A DNA stretch of 64,000 bases from Siphonobacter curvatus (lineage in GTDB: Bacteria; Bacteroidota; Bacteroidia; Cytophagales; Spirosomataceae). Position 1 is the first letter of the stretch. Every line of letters begins with the position of its first letter. The DNA lies in contig NZ_PTRA01000004.1 of assembly GCF_002943425.1 (NCBI RefSeq), forward strand, positions 62,001-126,000, written 5' to 3'. Shown one piece after another: positions 34,224 to 42,966 of the stretch. Made by a program: the position numbers and the translations under genes. A model generated the notes under the pieces. It saw nothing but the letters and a program-made list of their open reading frames with translations, searched no databases and was not told the origin of the DNA.

Positions 34224-34848
34224 ATAACATTAAATGTTCGGGCAAAGGAATGACCTGGCTACTTTCGTCGGCTACCGGAGCGAGCCGCTGTTGTTGGATC
34301 GGAATAACACCCGACCAGATGGGCAGTTCTTTATCTTCCGGTTCGTCGTTGGGCATGCCCGTCCGGATTTTCGCCGAAGCCTGATCGATTTTAAAAGCCA
34401 GAGCCGTTGTTTTGCGTAATTCACTGTCGGTCATGGGCCGCAGGTAATCCCAGCTATTAGGTACTATTTTCTCAGTTAGCCATTCGAGAGCTGCTTTTTT
34501 AAGGTCAATCTCTTCTATCTTTTCGGCTTCAGCAAAGAGGATTACGGAACGGTAATTCACCGTATGCGAAAAGGCCGACTTGGCAATAACTAATCCATCC
34601 ATTAAGGTTACGGAAACGCAAACGGGTAGGCCTTTTTCAATCGTACGAATAAAGTGACTGCCTACTGAGCCATGGATGTAAATCTTGTCTTCGTAGCGAA
34701 CAAAAGCCGTGGGAATAGAGTAGGGCTGCTTGTCTACGCAATAGCTGATGGTGCAGTACAAGGCCTCATCCAGAATGGGGTAAATAGTTTCGGCATCAAA
34801 ATGAGCTTTTTTAGCATCCCGACTGGGAATAAGTTTCGGAGAATTCAT
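34222..34848 (-). CDS. pyridoxamine 5'-phosphate oxidase-like flavin-binding protein
   Basis: A 208-residue protein of the PNPOx-like split-barrel family (NimA/flavin-nucleotide-binding group). Signatures include ILDEALYCTISYCVDKQPYSIP (flavin pocket) and IYIHGSVGSHFIRTIEKG. It should bind FMN or another flavin as a dimer in the cytoplasm; the physiological electron acceptor is unknown. It is transcribed divergently from a MocR-type PLP regulator, a very common pairing that suggests the regulator controls it. Confidence 0.86.
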   Translation of the reverse strand: MNSPKLIPSRDAKKAHFDAETIYPILDEALYCTISYCVDKQPYSIPTAFVRYEDKIYIHGSVGSHFIRTIEKGLPVCVSVTLMDGLVIAKSAFSHTVNYRSVILFAEAEKIEEIDLKKAALEWLTEKIVPNSWDYLRPMTDSELRKTTALAFKIDQASAKIRTGMPNDEPEDKELPIWSGVIPIQQQRLAPVADESSQVIPLPEHLML

Positions 34849-34857
34849 TCGGCTGTT

Positions 34858-34913
34858 TTTTTGACAAAAGTGTAGCTTTGCTGGATTCTTCTACGCATCC
34901 ATTTTTGACAAAA
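34858..34913 (+). promoter_or_regulatory. direct repeat pair in divergent promoter (candidate MocR sites)
   Basis: TTTTTGACAAAA occurs exactly twice, at 34858-34869 and 34902-34913, 44 bp apart start to start (about four helical turns). A -7 box TAGCTTTG (34873-34880) lies between them, facing the MocR gene. Characterised MocR proteins such as GabR and PdxR bind direct repeats. Confidence 0.65.
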
Positions 34914-34929
34914 CGAGTAGTCCAATTTT

Positions 34930-36390
34930 ATGCAGCCTTTAGCTACTCTACTTCAGATCTATCGCCAGGATCCTCAGCCCATTTACCTCCAGCTTGCCGC
35001 TCAACTGACTGATCTGATCCGCAAGGGCATCCTACGGCCGGAGTATCGGCTACCCAGTACGCGAGCGTTAGCGTCGGGATTGGCCATTCACCGAAAAACA
35101 GTGATACAGGCGTACGATGAACTTATCGCCCAAGGTTGGTTACAAACGCAGGTTGGAAATGGTACCTTCGTGAGCCGGCATTTACCGGAATTGACTCCCC
35201 GGCCATTAGTCAATTCCGACGTTTTCGATCCTGCCAAGCAGGCAGGATTTTCCTTTCAATCAACGCCGCATCTGGATCGGCCCCCGTTAAAGGCACAAGC
35301 CCGCTATCACTTGGATGATGGGTTTCCCGATGCCCGCCTGGCTCCCGTGCTGGACTTGTCTCGGGCGTATCGATCGCAGGTACTGGCTTCCAATCCGTAC
35401 GTACGACTCGGCTACAATGATCCGAGTGGTTCCCGCTGGCTACGGGAGGAATTGGCCGCGTATTTAAATGCAACCCGTGGTCTGCGGGCGGAGCCCGAAA
35501 ATATACTGATTGTGCGGGGTACCATGATGGGTGTTTATTTGGCTAGTACCGCGTTGCTTCAGCCAGGAGACGCAGTGGCCATCGAAGAGTATAGCTGGTC
35601 GGGGGCTCGCATGAATTTCCTGCAGGCGGGAGCCCAGCTTATTTCCGTACCCGTGGATGCGTACGGAATTGACGTAGATGCCTTAGAACGGATATGCCAG
35701 CAACGACCCCTACGAATGTTGTACGTAACCTCGCATCATCAGTACCCGACTACCGTACCTTTACGAGCGGACCGTCGCATGCGGTTACTGGCTTTAGCCC
35801 AGACGTACAAGTTCATTGTTTTTGAGGACGATTACGACTACGATTTTCATTACGAAAGCAAGCCACTGTTTCCGCTCGCCAGTGCTGATTTGGGGGGTAT
35901 GGTACTCTATAGCGGCTCATTCACTAAGACCATTTCACCCGCCTTTCGGGTCGGCTATCTGGTAGGGCCGGAAAATGTAATTCAGCACCTGACTAAACTT
36001 CGCCGTGTCATTGATCGTCAGGGAGATACATTGCTTGAAAACGCCATGGCTGAGTTGTTACATACGGGAGTTATTCAACGACACATCCGCAAATCCCTCC
36101 GCATTTATCGGCAAAGGCGGGATCTGTTTTGTGACGCTCTGCAAACGGAATTGGGTAGCGTAGTCGATTTTCGAAAACCGGAAGGGGGAATGTCCGTCTG
36201 GACCAGGTTTGATTCGAGTATTAATCTGGTACGCTTGGCCGAAAAAGCTCTCCAAAAAGAGTTGTATTTATCCAATGGAACGGCTCATGAGTCCGTTTTT
36301 CGTAAAGAAAATGTGGCTCGTCTGGGTTTTGCTTCTTCCACAGAAGAAGAACTAATGCAATGTATTCGAATTCTTAAATCTGTAATTTAA
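34930..36390 (+). CDS. MocR family PLP-dependent transcriptional regulator
   Basis: A 486-residue fusion of a GntR-type winged HTH (about 10-85: LPSTRALASGLAIHRKTVIQAYDEL) and a fold-type I aminotransferase domain (about 125-486). The PLP-binding lysine is K333 (GSFTKTISP), with the cofactor Asp in FEDDYDYDF (about 298-306). Such regulators sense PLP or an amino compound and act on divergent genes. Here the divergent target is the PNPOx-like gene, and the gap carries an exact direct repeat pair. Confidence 0.9.
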   Translation: MQPLATLLQIYRQDPQPIYLQLAAQLTDLIRKGILRPEYRLPSTRALASGLAIHRKTVIQAYDELIAQGWLQTQVGNGTFVSRHLPELTPRPLVNSDVFDPAKQAGFSFQSTPHLDRPPLKAQARYHLDDGFPDARLAPVLDLSRAYRSQVLASNPYVRLGYNDPSGSRWLREELAAYLNATRGLRAEPENILIVRGTMMGVYLASTALLQPGDAVAIEEYSWSGARMNFLQAGAQLISVPVDAYGIDVDALERICQQRPLRMLYVTSHHQYPTTVPLRADRRMRLLALAQTYKFIVFEDDYDYDFHYESKPLFPLASADLGGMVLYSGSFTKTISPAFRVGYLVGPENVIQHLTKLRRVIDRQGDTLLENAMAELLHTGVIQRHIRKSLRIYRQRRDLFCDALQTELGSVVDFRKPEGGMSVWTRFDSSINLVRLAEKALQKELYLSNGTAHESVFRKENVARLGFASSTEEELMQCIRILKSVI

Positions 36391-36411
36391 AGCGATATAA
36401 AAGGCAGATAG

Positions 36412-36615
36412 CTAGGGTTTTAGCCAACCGCTGAGGACCATAAAGTAAATAACAAAACCAGCGACAAACGTAGCTACTGCCATGAGTCGAATTCTATTCA
36501 ATTTACGTTCGCACATCTCCTGCCGAACGGCAGCTGGCATATGTAATACGGCGGTATCAGGATTTAAAGGGCCGGTCGCCTGGGCCTGAGACTTTGTCCA
36601 TAAGATTCGTTTCAT
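36412..36615 (-). CDS. small single-pass membrane protein
   Basis: A 67-residue product with one C-terminal hydrophobic helix (MAVATFVAGFVIYFMVLSGW). The ATG at 36615 is preceded by AAGAGGAAAAGAAG, a plausible ribosome site. It overlaps the end of the upstream small gene by 59 bp in another frame, suggesting translational coupling. No family was recognised. Confidence 0.5.
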   Translation of the reverse strand: MKRILWTKSQAQATGPLNPDTAVLHMPAAVRQEMCERKLNRIRLMAVATFVAGFVIYFMVLSGWLKP

Positions 36616-36799
36616 CTTCTTTTCCTCTTGCTTTCGGACTGATAAAGTGATGGGACACTAACCAATGTTCATCTTCTTGGTGAAAAGAATTTTGTTCATC
36701 GCTGGGCACGTAGGCACGCCGTAACTCCCAGCAAATCCATAAAAACCAACACACGGTGTAACTACTGATTATTGTTACCCAAATCATAGATGTATTCAT
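36557..36799 (-). CDS. small N-terminally anchored membrane protein
   Basis: An 80-residue product with a hydrophobic, Trp- and Cys-rich first helix (SMIWVTIISSYTVCWFLWIC) and a charged soluble tail. Codon use looks like the neighbours. It overlaps the following small membrane-protein gene. Function unknown. Confidence 0.5.
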   Translation of the reverse strand: MNTSMIWVTIISSYTVCWFLWICWELRRAYVPSDEQNSFHQEDEHWLVSHHFISPKARGKEDETNLMDKVSGPGDRPFKS

Positions 36800-37268
36800 T
36801 TGCGGTAGATAGTAAAAAAGTCGTATTCGCTTGGTTGAGGAAGCGACAACGAAGCGGATTGGGGAAATGCTTGCCCGACCCTAGGCTTGCCTTGACCAGC
36901 GATGGAAAGAGTTTGAAAAATAGGAATTCCTGGTAAATGATAGTCTAACCCTAAAAGGGCTCATTCCGTATATATCGTATACTGATACCGTTCAGAAACG
37001 GTACGCTATTTTAACAAACTGTTGCAGAAGGCATTACCGGTAGTTTCTTGTAAGTAAGAACGTTTGCGACCGCCAAGCAGACGTATACAAACCCAGTGCC
37101 CGCCAACGCTGGGTTTTGTATTGGTACATGAAGCGAGCCTAAGCAGCTCCTGCAAAGGCAACAGGGATATGGAAAAGCAAGCGGACGTCTTTTTCAGGCA
37201 TTTTTTCTAGGAATGATACCGTCTTTTTTGTCTATTTGCCGAAAAAAGTAGAAACCAATTTTATTACC
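36800..37268. other. 469-bp intergenic region with hairpins
   Basis: No gene was seen. ACCGTT/AACGGT near 36987-37003 forms a small stem, and AAACCCAG (37089-37096) with CTGGGTTT (37109-37116) forms a terminator-like stem followed by TG only. A small RNA is possible but unsupported by a promoter. Confidence 0.5.
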
Positions 37269-37475
37269 ATGGCTACTAACTCATACGATGATCGGAGTGA
37301 TTTAACTCCTGTATACGTTGTGATCGGCTTTTTGATCGTATTGTCACTGATCATGTTACCCTTTTTCGATTACACGAATGCTCCTCTCACGCCTTCAACC
37401 ACTACGGGTGATGTGAGTCTGGATGCCGCTTCTCCGAAAGTAAGCTTACCGAAAGAAGCTGCTGCCAATCATTAA
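37269..37475 (+). CDS. small single-pass membrane protein
   Basis: A 68-residue product with one strong transmembrane helix (VYVVIGFLIVLSLIMLPFF, about 16-34) and a Ser/Thr-rich C-terminal tail. ATG 37269 is chosen over an in-frame TTG at 37236. The strong terminator right after the stop supports a real transcribed gene. No family recognised. Confidence 0.6.
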   Translation: MATNSYDDRSDLTPVYVVIGFLIVLSLIMLPFFDYTNAPLTPSTTTGDVSLDAASPKVSLPKEAAANH

Positions 37476-37476
37476 T

Positions 37477-37508
37477 AAAAAAACCTCTCAAATTCGAGAG
37501 GTTTTTTT
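37477..37508 (+). terminator. terminator after small membrane protein gene
   Basis: AAAAAAACCTCTC (37477-37489) pairs perfectly with GAGAGGTTTTTTT (37496-37508). Confidence 0.9.
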
Positions 37509-37746
37509 ATGTTCCTTTTCTTCCCCTGCCCTGACGCCCCATCTCTTTTCATATAGTGCCCCAATGAACGTTTTCGAAGCTTTTTAGGAGCTAATTCTTT
37601 GTCGTTCATTGCTTTCCTGCAGGCTACTTTCCCTGCTTACGGCACATTTTATACCGTGCCGCGGATACAACTTTAGCCTTTTCTGATTTATTTTTGTAGG
37701 CGTATCCATGATTAGTAATTCCTAAAGCTACCTAACTATACATCTT

Positions 37747-37950
37747 ATGTTAACGTTCATTTCCGATAGTTGCAACTATTTTATACTGATCTGTGCGGTT
37801 TTGGGTATACACTTCTACTTGAAAGTACACGGTCGAAATAAAGTTAAAAATGTCCGGCTCAAAGGGTTGTATGATCTGGGGCTAACCCTCGTTTGTGTCC
37901 TGGGGATAGCATTCTGGCTGGTGTGGTTCTGGACGTCCAAATTCATTTAG
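37747..37950 (+). CDS. small two-helix membrane protein
   Basis: A 67-residue product with two hydrophobic helices (about 10-24 and 46-64) joined by a basic loop (HGRNKVKNVRLKG), so the loop is probably cytoplasmic. It has an upstream gap of 240 bp and its own terminator at 37983-38027, which supports expression. Function unknown. Confidence 0.55.
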   Translation: MLTFISDSCNYFILICAVLGIHFYLKVHGRNKVKNVRLKGLYDLGLTLVCVLGIAFWLVWFWTSKFI

Positions 37951-38573
37951 TCAATACTGACTTTGTGTTGTTTAGAATATTGATACCCTTTGCTTCAAAC
38001 GACGAATCAAGGGGTATTTTTATTTTTCAGCTGGACGAATTGTAGCTACTTGACCATGTAATTATTCTAAAAAATAGAAGCAATTTTCCTGGGGGTACTA
38101 GTATTTTATTTTTTGATTTCATTCAAAAAGAAGGCTGTTTTGATTTACAAAATAGAAAATATAGGTCTATCTAATTTTTTAACAAAAGTTTATAAGCATC
38201 AATTAAGACTTTTTGAAATACTATTCTTTCTATACTCATCTAATCTAATTATGCATACTTAACTTTTAAAACATTGCAATTAGGTACGCTGGCCTTACTT
38301 ATACGAGCACGTTAAATTTCGTAACCAGTTGCATATGAAAAGAATATAACGTATTCTTGTGGCTGAAAACGTTGCCCATCATCGTCCTTGATTCTTATGA
38401 AAAAAAATCTATATTCTTTCTCTTTAGATTTCTTCCTGAATAGTATCGTTTTCTCCCGTCTACGTTTCTCCTTTCGACCCTAGCGTGCTTCTTGCTGGCT
38501 AAATACCGCTTTATTTCCCTCCAATGTTAGCTTGATTGGGCCTTTTGCGGCCTTTTGTTCCCCCTTAAATAGC
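37951..38573. other. 623-bp AT-rich intergenic region
   Basis: It starts with the terminator at 37983-38027. The rest is AT-rich with no recognisable gene or strong repeat; it must include the promoter for the lipoprotein hydrolase gene. Confidence 0.5.
37983..38027 (+). terminator. terminator after two-helix membrane protein gene
   Basis: ATACCCTTTG (37983-37992) pairs with CAAGGGGTAT (38008-38017) with one G-U pair, followed by TTTTTATTTTT. Confidence 0.78.
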
Positions 38574-39788
38574 ATGTTATCTTTACAAGTCATTACTCGT
38601 CCTTTTAGGCGGGTTGTTGGTTTCCTGAGTCTATCTGTACTGTTTTTAACATCCTGTCATAAAGAGCCTGTTGAGAAAGTAGATCCTTTCTTAGCGGATA
38701 GTTCTTTAGTAAGTGTATACGAACCGTCAACGTTAGCTCTTATTCAATCAACTAACGATTCACTGGAGTATCAGCCGGCTGACTATACGATGGAAGTCTA
38801 CCGACTTACGTATCGTACCAGTTTAGTCAAAGGTAAGCCCATTCTTGCTTCGGGTATCGTGTACCTGCCTCGTCAGCCTAAAGCAAAAAACTATCCTTTA
38901 TTAAGTTTCCAGCACGCAACGGCTTATTCGCCTGCCGAAGCTCCGACTGGAAGTAATCTGACGGCTCCGAGTTTTTCCTATCCGCTGTACTTTGCCACGC
39001 ATGGATACATCGTCGTTTGTCCGGATTACCTGGGGTACGGGCAATCGAGCCAAGTTTCGCATCCCTACGAACACCGCGAAACATTGGCGAGAGCATCGGT
39101 GGATATGCTCTTAGCGACGAAAGAATTTTTAGCAGCTAAAAAACGCACGACGAACGGACAGGTTTTTCTGGCTGGTTATTCGGAAGGAGGGTATGCTACT
39201 CTTTCAACGCAAAAGATGATTCAGGATGATTATGCTTCTGAATTTAAGCTGGCTAGTACCAGTTGTGGTTCAGGTCCGTACGCAACGAAGGCCTTTTTCC
39301 AGCACATCCTGACACAACCTACCATTGGTAAGTTGGCTAATTACCTGTACGTTTGGCAAACCTTGACTTACAACGAGTTATACGGTTTGAACAAACCCAT
39401 TAGCCACTATTTCAAGGCTCCCTACGCAGAACAAATTCGGCAATCCATGGCAAACGCTCGTACCATTTCGGTAAGTTTTCACGAGATGTGTACGGATACT
39501 TTCCGGGCGGAAGTTTTTGACGAAACGTCTGGCTTTTCGCAAGCCCTTAGCACAAACGATTTGACGGGTTGGTCAACGCAGACCCCCTTGCATCTGTTGC
39601 ATGGCGATACCGATGAGTACATCCCTTACCTGAATACAAACAAGGTATTTGAGTCTATGCAAAAACTAGGATCTACCGAGGCTAAGTTGACAACCATTCC
39701 CAATGGCTATCACGTACCTACCGAGGTGGTTTTCATGCGTCGCACACTCGAATGGTTCGAGAAAGTAAAAACGAAACCCGTTCAGTAA
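38574..39788 (+). CDS. lipoprotein alpha/beta hydrolase (secretory lipase-like)
   Basis: A 404-residue protein; ATG 38574 gives a proper lipoprotein signal (SVLFLTSC, Cys28), while the longer frame from 38532 does not. The alpha/beta-hydrolase triad is S203 (GYSEGGY), D345 (HGDTDEYIP) and H380 (NGYHVPTE). The SFQHATAYSP and VCPDYLGYGQSS segments fit secretory-lipase or acyl-esterase-like families. It probably hydrolyses an ester at the cell surface. Monocistronic with a strong terminator. Confidence 0.85.
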   Translation: MLSLQVITRPFRRVVGFLSLSVLFLTSCHKEPVEKVDPFLADSSLVSVYEPSTLALIQSTNDSLEYQPADYTMEVYRLTYRTSLVKGKPILASGIVYLPRQPKAKNYPLLSFQHATAYSPAEAPTGSNLTAPSFSYPLYFATHGYIVVCPDYLGYGQSSQVSHPYEHRETLARASVDMLLATKEFLAAKKRTTNGQVFLAGYSEGGYATLSTQKMIQDDYASEFKLASTSCGSGPYATKAFFQHILTQPTIGKLANYLYVWQTLTYNELYGLNKPISHYFKAPYAEQIRQSMANARTISVSFHEMCTDTFRAEVFDETSGFSQALSTNDLTGWSTQTPLHLLHGDTDEYIPYLNTNKVFESMQKLGSTEAKLTTIPNGYHVPTEVVFMRRTLEWFEKVKTKPVQ

Positions 39789-39800
39789 GAAAGCTATTTA

Positions 39801-39847
39801 AACAAAAGGGGTTCTGACCAGGATAGGTCAGAACCCCTTTTGTTTTT
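39801..39847 (+). terminator. terminator after lipoprotein hydrolase gene
   Basis: AACAAAAGGGGTTCTGACC (39801-39819) pairs perfectly with 39826-39844, ending in TTTTT. Confidence 0.9.
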
Positions 39848-39885
39848 AAGTATTCCGCTGCCTGAGAATGTACGTAGCTACACGT

Positions 39886-40701
39886 TTAGAGTGCCCTAAG
39901 GTAGTCCACCATCTTATGTCGGGTGGCTTCGTCGGGTAAAGGGCCGAATCCCGCCTGCATGTTATCGGCCAGGTGGTCTGGATCGGAAGTGCCCGGAATG
40001 ACGCAAGTGACGGCCGGGTGCGACACGATGTATTTGAGAAAAAACTGTCCCCAACTTTTTATCGCATAGTCGGAAGCCCAGGCGGGGAGCGTCTGATTAC
40101 GTACCTGGGCGAAGAGATTTCCTTCACCCAACGGCCGATTGATCAGGGTCGCTACACCCCGATCCGCAGCGACGGACAAAAGCCGTTTTTCAGCGTGTCG
40201 AGATAGAATGGAGTAATTAAACTGTACAAAGTCAATGGCTTCCGTAGTCAGAATACGTTCGAGGGTTTCGTGACTGCTATCCGTGTAATGGGTTATTCCT
40301 AGATACCTAATTTTCTTTGCCTCCTTCCACTCCCGTAACGTTCGCAGATGCGTTTGCCAGTCGGTCAGATTATGAATCTGCATGAGGTCGATCGTTTCTC
40401 GTTGCATTCGCTGCCTGGATTCTTCCATTTGTCGAATGCCCTGTTCCCGGCCCGTTGTCCAGACTTTCGTGGCGTAAAAAAAAGAATCGGCGAATGCGGT
40501 GGCGGTTGTAAGGTCACCGATTCGGGCTTCCGAACGACCATACATAGGAGATGAGTCGATGAGCGTACCTCCTGTCTGGTGCATCGTTTCTAACGTTCGT
40601 CGTAACCGATCCGTGGGAGCGGGCACGTCAAAGGTTTGCCAGGTACCCAGGCCAATAACGGGTAGCATTTCCTGCGTCGATGGAATGGGGCGTTTAAGCA
40701 T
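39886..40701 (-). CDS. aldo/keto reductase
   Basis: A 271-residue TIM-barrel oxidoreductase. The catalytic set is DSSPMYG (Asp and Tyr, about 49-55), Lys in YATKVW (about 79) and His in LMQIHNLTDW (about 111). VIPGTSDPDHLADN near the C-terminus is the NADPH-binding segment. It reduces an aldehyde or ketone in the cytoplasm; substrate unknown. No signal peptide. It is divergent from the SDR gene at 40896. Confidence 0.88.
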   Translation of the reverse strand: MLKRPIPSTQEMLPVIGLGTWQTFDVPAPTDRLRRTLETMHQTGGTLIDSSPMYGRSEARIGDLTTATAFADSFFYATKVWTTGREQGIRQMEESRQRMQRETIDLMQIHNLTDWQTHLRTLREWKEAKKIRYLGITHYTDSSHETLERILTTEAIDFVQFNYSILSRHAEKRLLSVAADRGVATLINRPLGEGNLFAQVRNQTLPAWASDYAIKSWGQFFLKYIVSHPAVTCVIPGTSDPDHLADNMQAGFGPLPDEATRHKMVDYLRAL

Positions 40702-40895
40702 ACAAGTTGAGTAATGAGTTGGGTGGAAATCAAGCGGAGACAGGGGTACAAAATTCGGACCAATTCATTCGATAAACCAATGGTAAGGGCAATTGTGGAA
40801 ATCGTTTGGCAATTATTGACTGGTACGCATCTTTTGCCGGAAAGGGCGATACTGAAAAAGTATTCAGTCGATTCATCCACCAAAATCAAGAGGAA

Positions 40896-41792
40896 ATGAA
40901 CGCGAATTTTGAATCCAGCCCAATGACTGATCCCAGAGAAAAATACCCGAAACCACCGTATCCAGAGCAAGAGCAACCCGTACCCGGTAAAACTTCCCAA
41001 ATGAATCCCAAACCCGATCATGGCGAAACTTCGTACAAAGGGTCCGGCAAACTGGAAGGCCGTAAAGCCATCATTACCGGAGGCGATTCCGGCATTGGCC
41101 GGGCCGTAGCGATTGCGTTTGCCCGGGAAGGTGCCGACGTACTGATTTCGTACCTCAATGAAGAGGAAGATGCCCGCGAAACGGCTCAATACATCGAACA
41201 GGCCGGCCGGAAAGCCGTACTGGTACCGGGCGACATCAGCGAGGAATCCCACTGTCAGGAGATTGTACAAAAAGCCGTTGCCGAATTCGGCAAAATTGAT
41301 ATCCTGGTTAATAACGCCGCCTTTCAGATGTCACGGGAATCTTTGCAGGAAATCCCCAGTGAAGAATGGGACCGGACGTTTAAGACCAACATCTACGCCA
41401 TGTTTTATCTCTGTAAAGCGGCCGAACCCCACATGCAGCCCGGTAGTACGATTGTGAACACGACCTCGGTTAATGCCTATTCGCCCAGCCCTACGCTACT
41501 GGCCTACACGGCTACAAAGGCCGCCATTCAAAACTTCACAAGCAACCTGGCTCAGAGTATTGCTGAAAAGGGAATCCGGGTGAACTGCGTAGCTCCAGGC
41601 CCGATCTGGACGCCTTTAATTCCCGCCACCATGCCTCCCGAAAAGGTACAAAAGTTTGGAGAGGATACCCCCCTGGGACGAGCAGGGCAACCCGCCGAGC
41701 TGGCTCCAATTTACGTATTACTGGCCTCCGAAGACTCTAGTTACATGTCGGGAGCAACGGTACAGGTGACGGGTGGGCGACCCACGATTTAA
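40896..41792 (+). CDS. YdaD/YhdF-type SDR (general-stress oxidoreductase family)
   Basis: A 298-residue SDR with the long N-terminal extension (KYPKPPYPEQEQPVPGK, then KPDHGETSYKGSGKLEGR) typical of stress-induced bacterial SDRs. Motifs are TGGDSGIG (61-68), NNAAFQ, S in TTSVN, and Y204-x3-K208 (YTATK). ATG 40896 follows AGAGGA; a second candidate is ATG 40923, where the family's conserved start lies. NAD(P)-dependent alcohol or aldehyde metabolism is expected. Followed by a terminator. Confidence 0.88.
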   Translation: MNANFESSPMTDPREKYPKPPYPEQEQPVPGKTSQMNPKPDHGETSYKGSGKLEGRKAIITGGDSGIGRAVAIAFAREGADVLISYLNEEEDARETAQYIEQAGRKAVLVPGDISEESHCQEIVQKAVAEFGKIDILVNNAAFQMSRESLQEIPSEEWDRTFKTNIYAMFYLCKAAEPHMQPGSTIVNTTSVNAYSPSPTLLAYTATKAAIQNFTSNLAQSIAEKGIRVNCVAPGPIWTPLIPATMPPEKVQKFGEDTPLGRAGQPAELAPIYVLLASEDSSYMSGATVQVTGGRPTI

Positions 41793-41891
41793 GCTAACCC
41801 GTACGCTAATCGGGTCCAAACTCGACCAGCCTACGAATGATGCCCTATACATTAAAGGACATAGGTTCGTCCGATAAAAATAGGTTAGTAC

Positions 41892-41928
41892 AAAAAGGCC
41901 AGTACGTATCGCACGTATTGGCCTTTTT
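41892..41928 (+). terminator. terminator after SDR gene
   Basis: AAAAAGGCCAGTACG (41892-41906) pairs with CGTATTGGCCTTTTT (41914-41928) with one G-T pair. Confidence 0.85.
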
Positions 41929-42048
41929 CGTGTGGTTAAGGCTCCGTTTCGTTTTCTTACAATTTCAGGAAGTAATAAGAATAGACCTTTGTCGCGGGTT
42001 AGGCAAAAGCCAGCCCGTATTCATCATCACTTTATTCCTGAAAAGACG

Positions 42049-42921
42049 ATGTTCACAACTCCCAAAATTCTCATCACCGGAGCGACGGGTAGTGTCGGTT
42101 CGATACTAGCTCAACAACTTTCGCAACGCGGTATTTCGTTTCGAGCTTTGGTTCGTTCTAAAAACGAGGTGCTGGCCGCATTACCGGGGGTAGAAGTAGT
42201 CCAGGGCGACTTCAATGATCGGGCAAGTCTGGCCAATGCGTTACAAGGTATCGAACGGGCTTTTTTACTCACTAATTCTTCAGAACAAGCTGAACGACAG
42301 CAATTGACTTTTGTAGCCGAAGCACAGCGGGCGGGCGTTCAGCATATAGTAAAACTGTCGCAACTGGCGGCGGACCTACATTCGCCCGTGCGATTTTTGC
42401 GGTACCATGCTGTAGTAGAGCAGGCCATCCGGGAAACGGGGTTGACGTATACGTTCCTGCGTCCGAATCTATTCATGCAGGGCTTACTGGGTTTCCGCTC
42501 CTCCATTGCTCAGCAGGGAATGTTTTTTGCGGCGGTGGGCGACGCTAAAATCAGCGTGATTGATGTACGCGACATTGCCTCAGTAGCGGCCGCAGCTTTA
42601 ACGAGTGAAGGGCATAACGGGAAAACGTATACGCTAACTGGTCCAGAAGCGTTGACCCATAGCCAAATAGCCGAGCAACTTTCAGTGGCTCTTCACAAAC
42701 CCGTACGTTTTCAGGATGTACCACCCGAAGCCATGCGAGAAGCCTTGCGGAGCGTAGGTTTTCCAGATTGGCAAGCCGAAGGTCTCGTGGAAGATTACGC
42801 CCACTACAGCCGCAATGAAGCCGCTTTGGTGACGAACACTGTATCGGAAGTGACGGGGGAGGCGGCTCGCACGTTTCAAGCTTTTGCCCACGAATTTGCT
42901 CCAGTTTTTGAAGAAAATTGA
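42049..42921 (+). CDS. NmrA-like/QOR2-type NAD(P)H-binding protein
   Basis: A 290-residue atypical SDR. ATG 42049 starts right before the first strand; GATGSVG (11-17) is the nucleotide-binding loop. There is no classical Tyr-x3-Lys, and phrases such as FLRPNLFMQGLL and YTLTGPEALTHSQIAEQL match the quinone-oxidoreductase 2/NmrA group, which bind NADPH and act as reductases or redox sensors. Monocistronic, followed by a hairpin without a T-run at 42930-42956. Confidence 0.87.
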   Translation: MFTTPKILITGATGSVGSILAQQLSQRGISFRALVRSKNEVLAALPGVEVVQGDFNDRASLANALQGIERAFLLTNSSEQAERQQLTFVAEAQRAGVQHIVKLSQLAADLHSPVRFLRYHAVVEQAIRETGLTYTFLRPNLFMQGLLGFRSSIAQQGMFFAAVGDAKISVIDVRDIASVAAAALTSEGHNGKTYTLTGPEALTHSQIAEQLSVALHKPVRFQDVPPEAMREALRSVGFPDWQAEGLVEDYAHYSRNEAALVTNTVSEVTGEAARTFQAFAHEFAPVFEEN

Positions 42922-42929
42922 TTGAATCA

Positions 42930-42956
42930 GGTAAACGGAGTACTACTCCGTTTACC
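42930..42956. terminator. short convergent hairpin
   Basis: GGTAAACGGAGTA (42930-42942) and TACTCCGTTTACC (42944-42956) form an almost loopless palindrome between two convergent genes. No T-run on either strand. Confidence 0.55.
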
Positions 42957-42966
42957 CCGAAGCGAG

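Noticed and set aside
40590-41270. Minus-strand frame of 226 codons
   Set aside because: It covers parts of two real genes (aldo/keto reductase and SDR) in wrong frames and has no domain.
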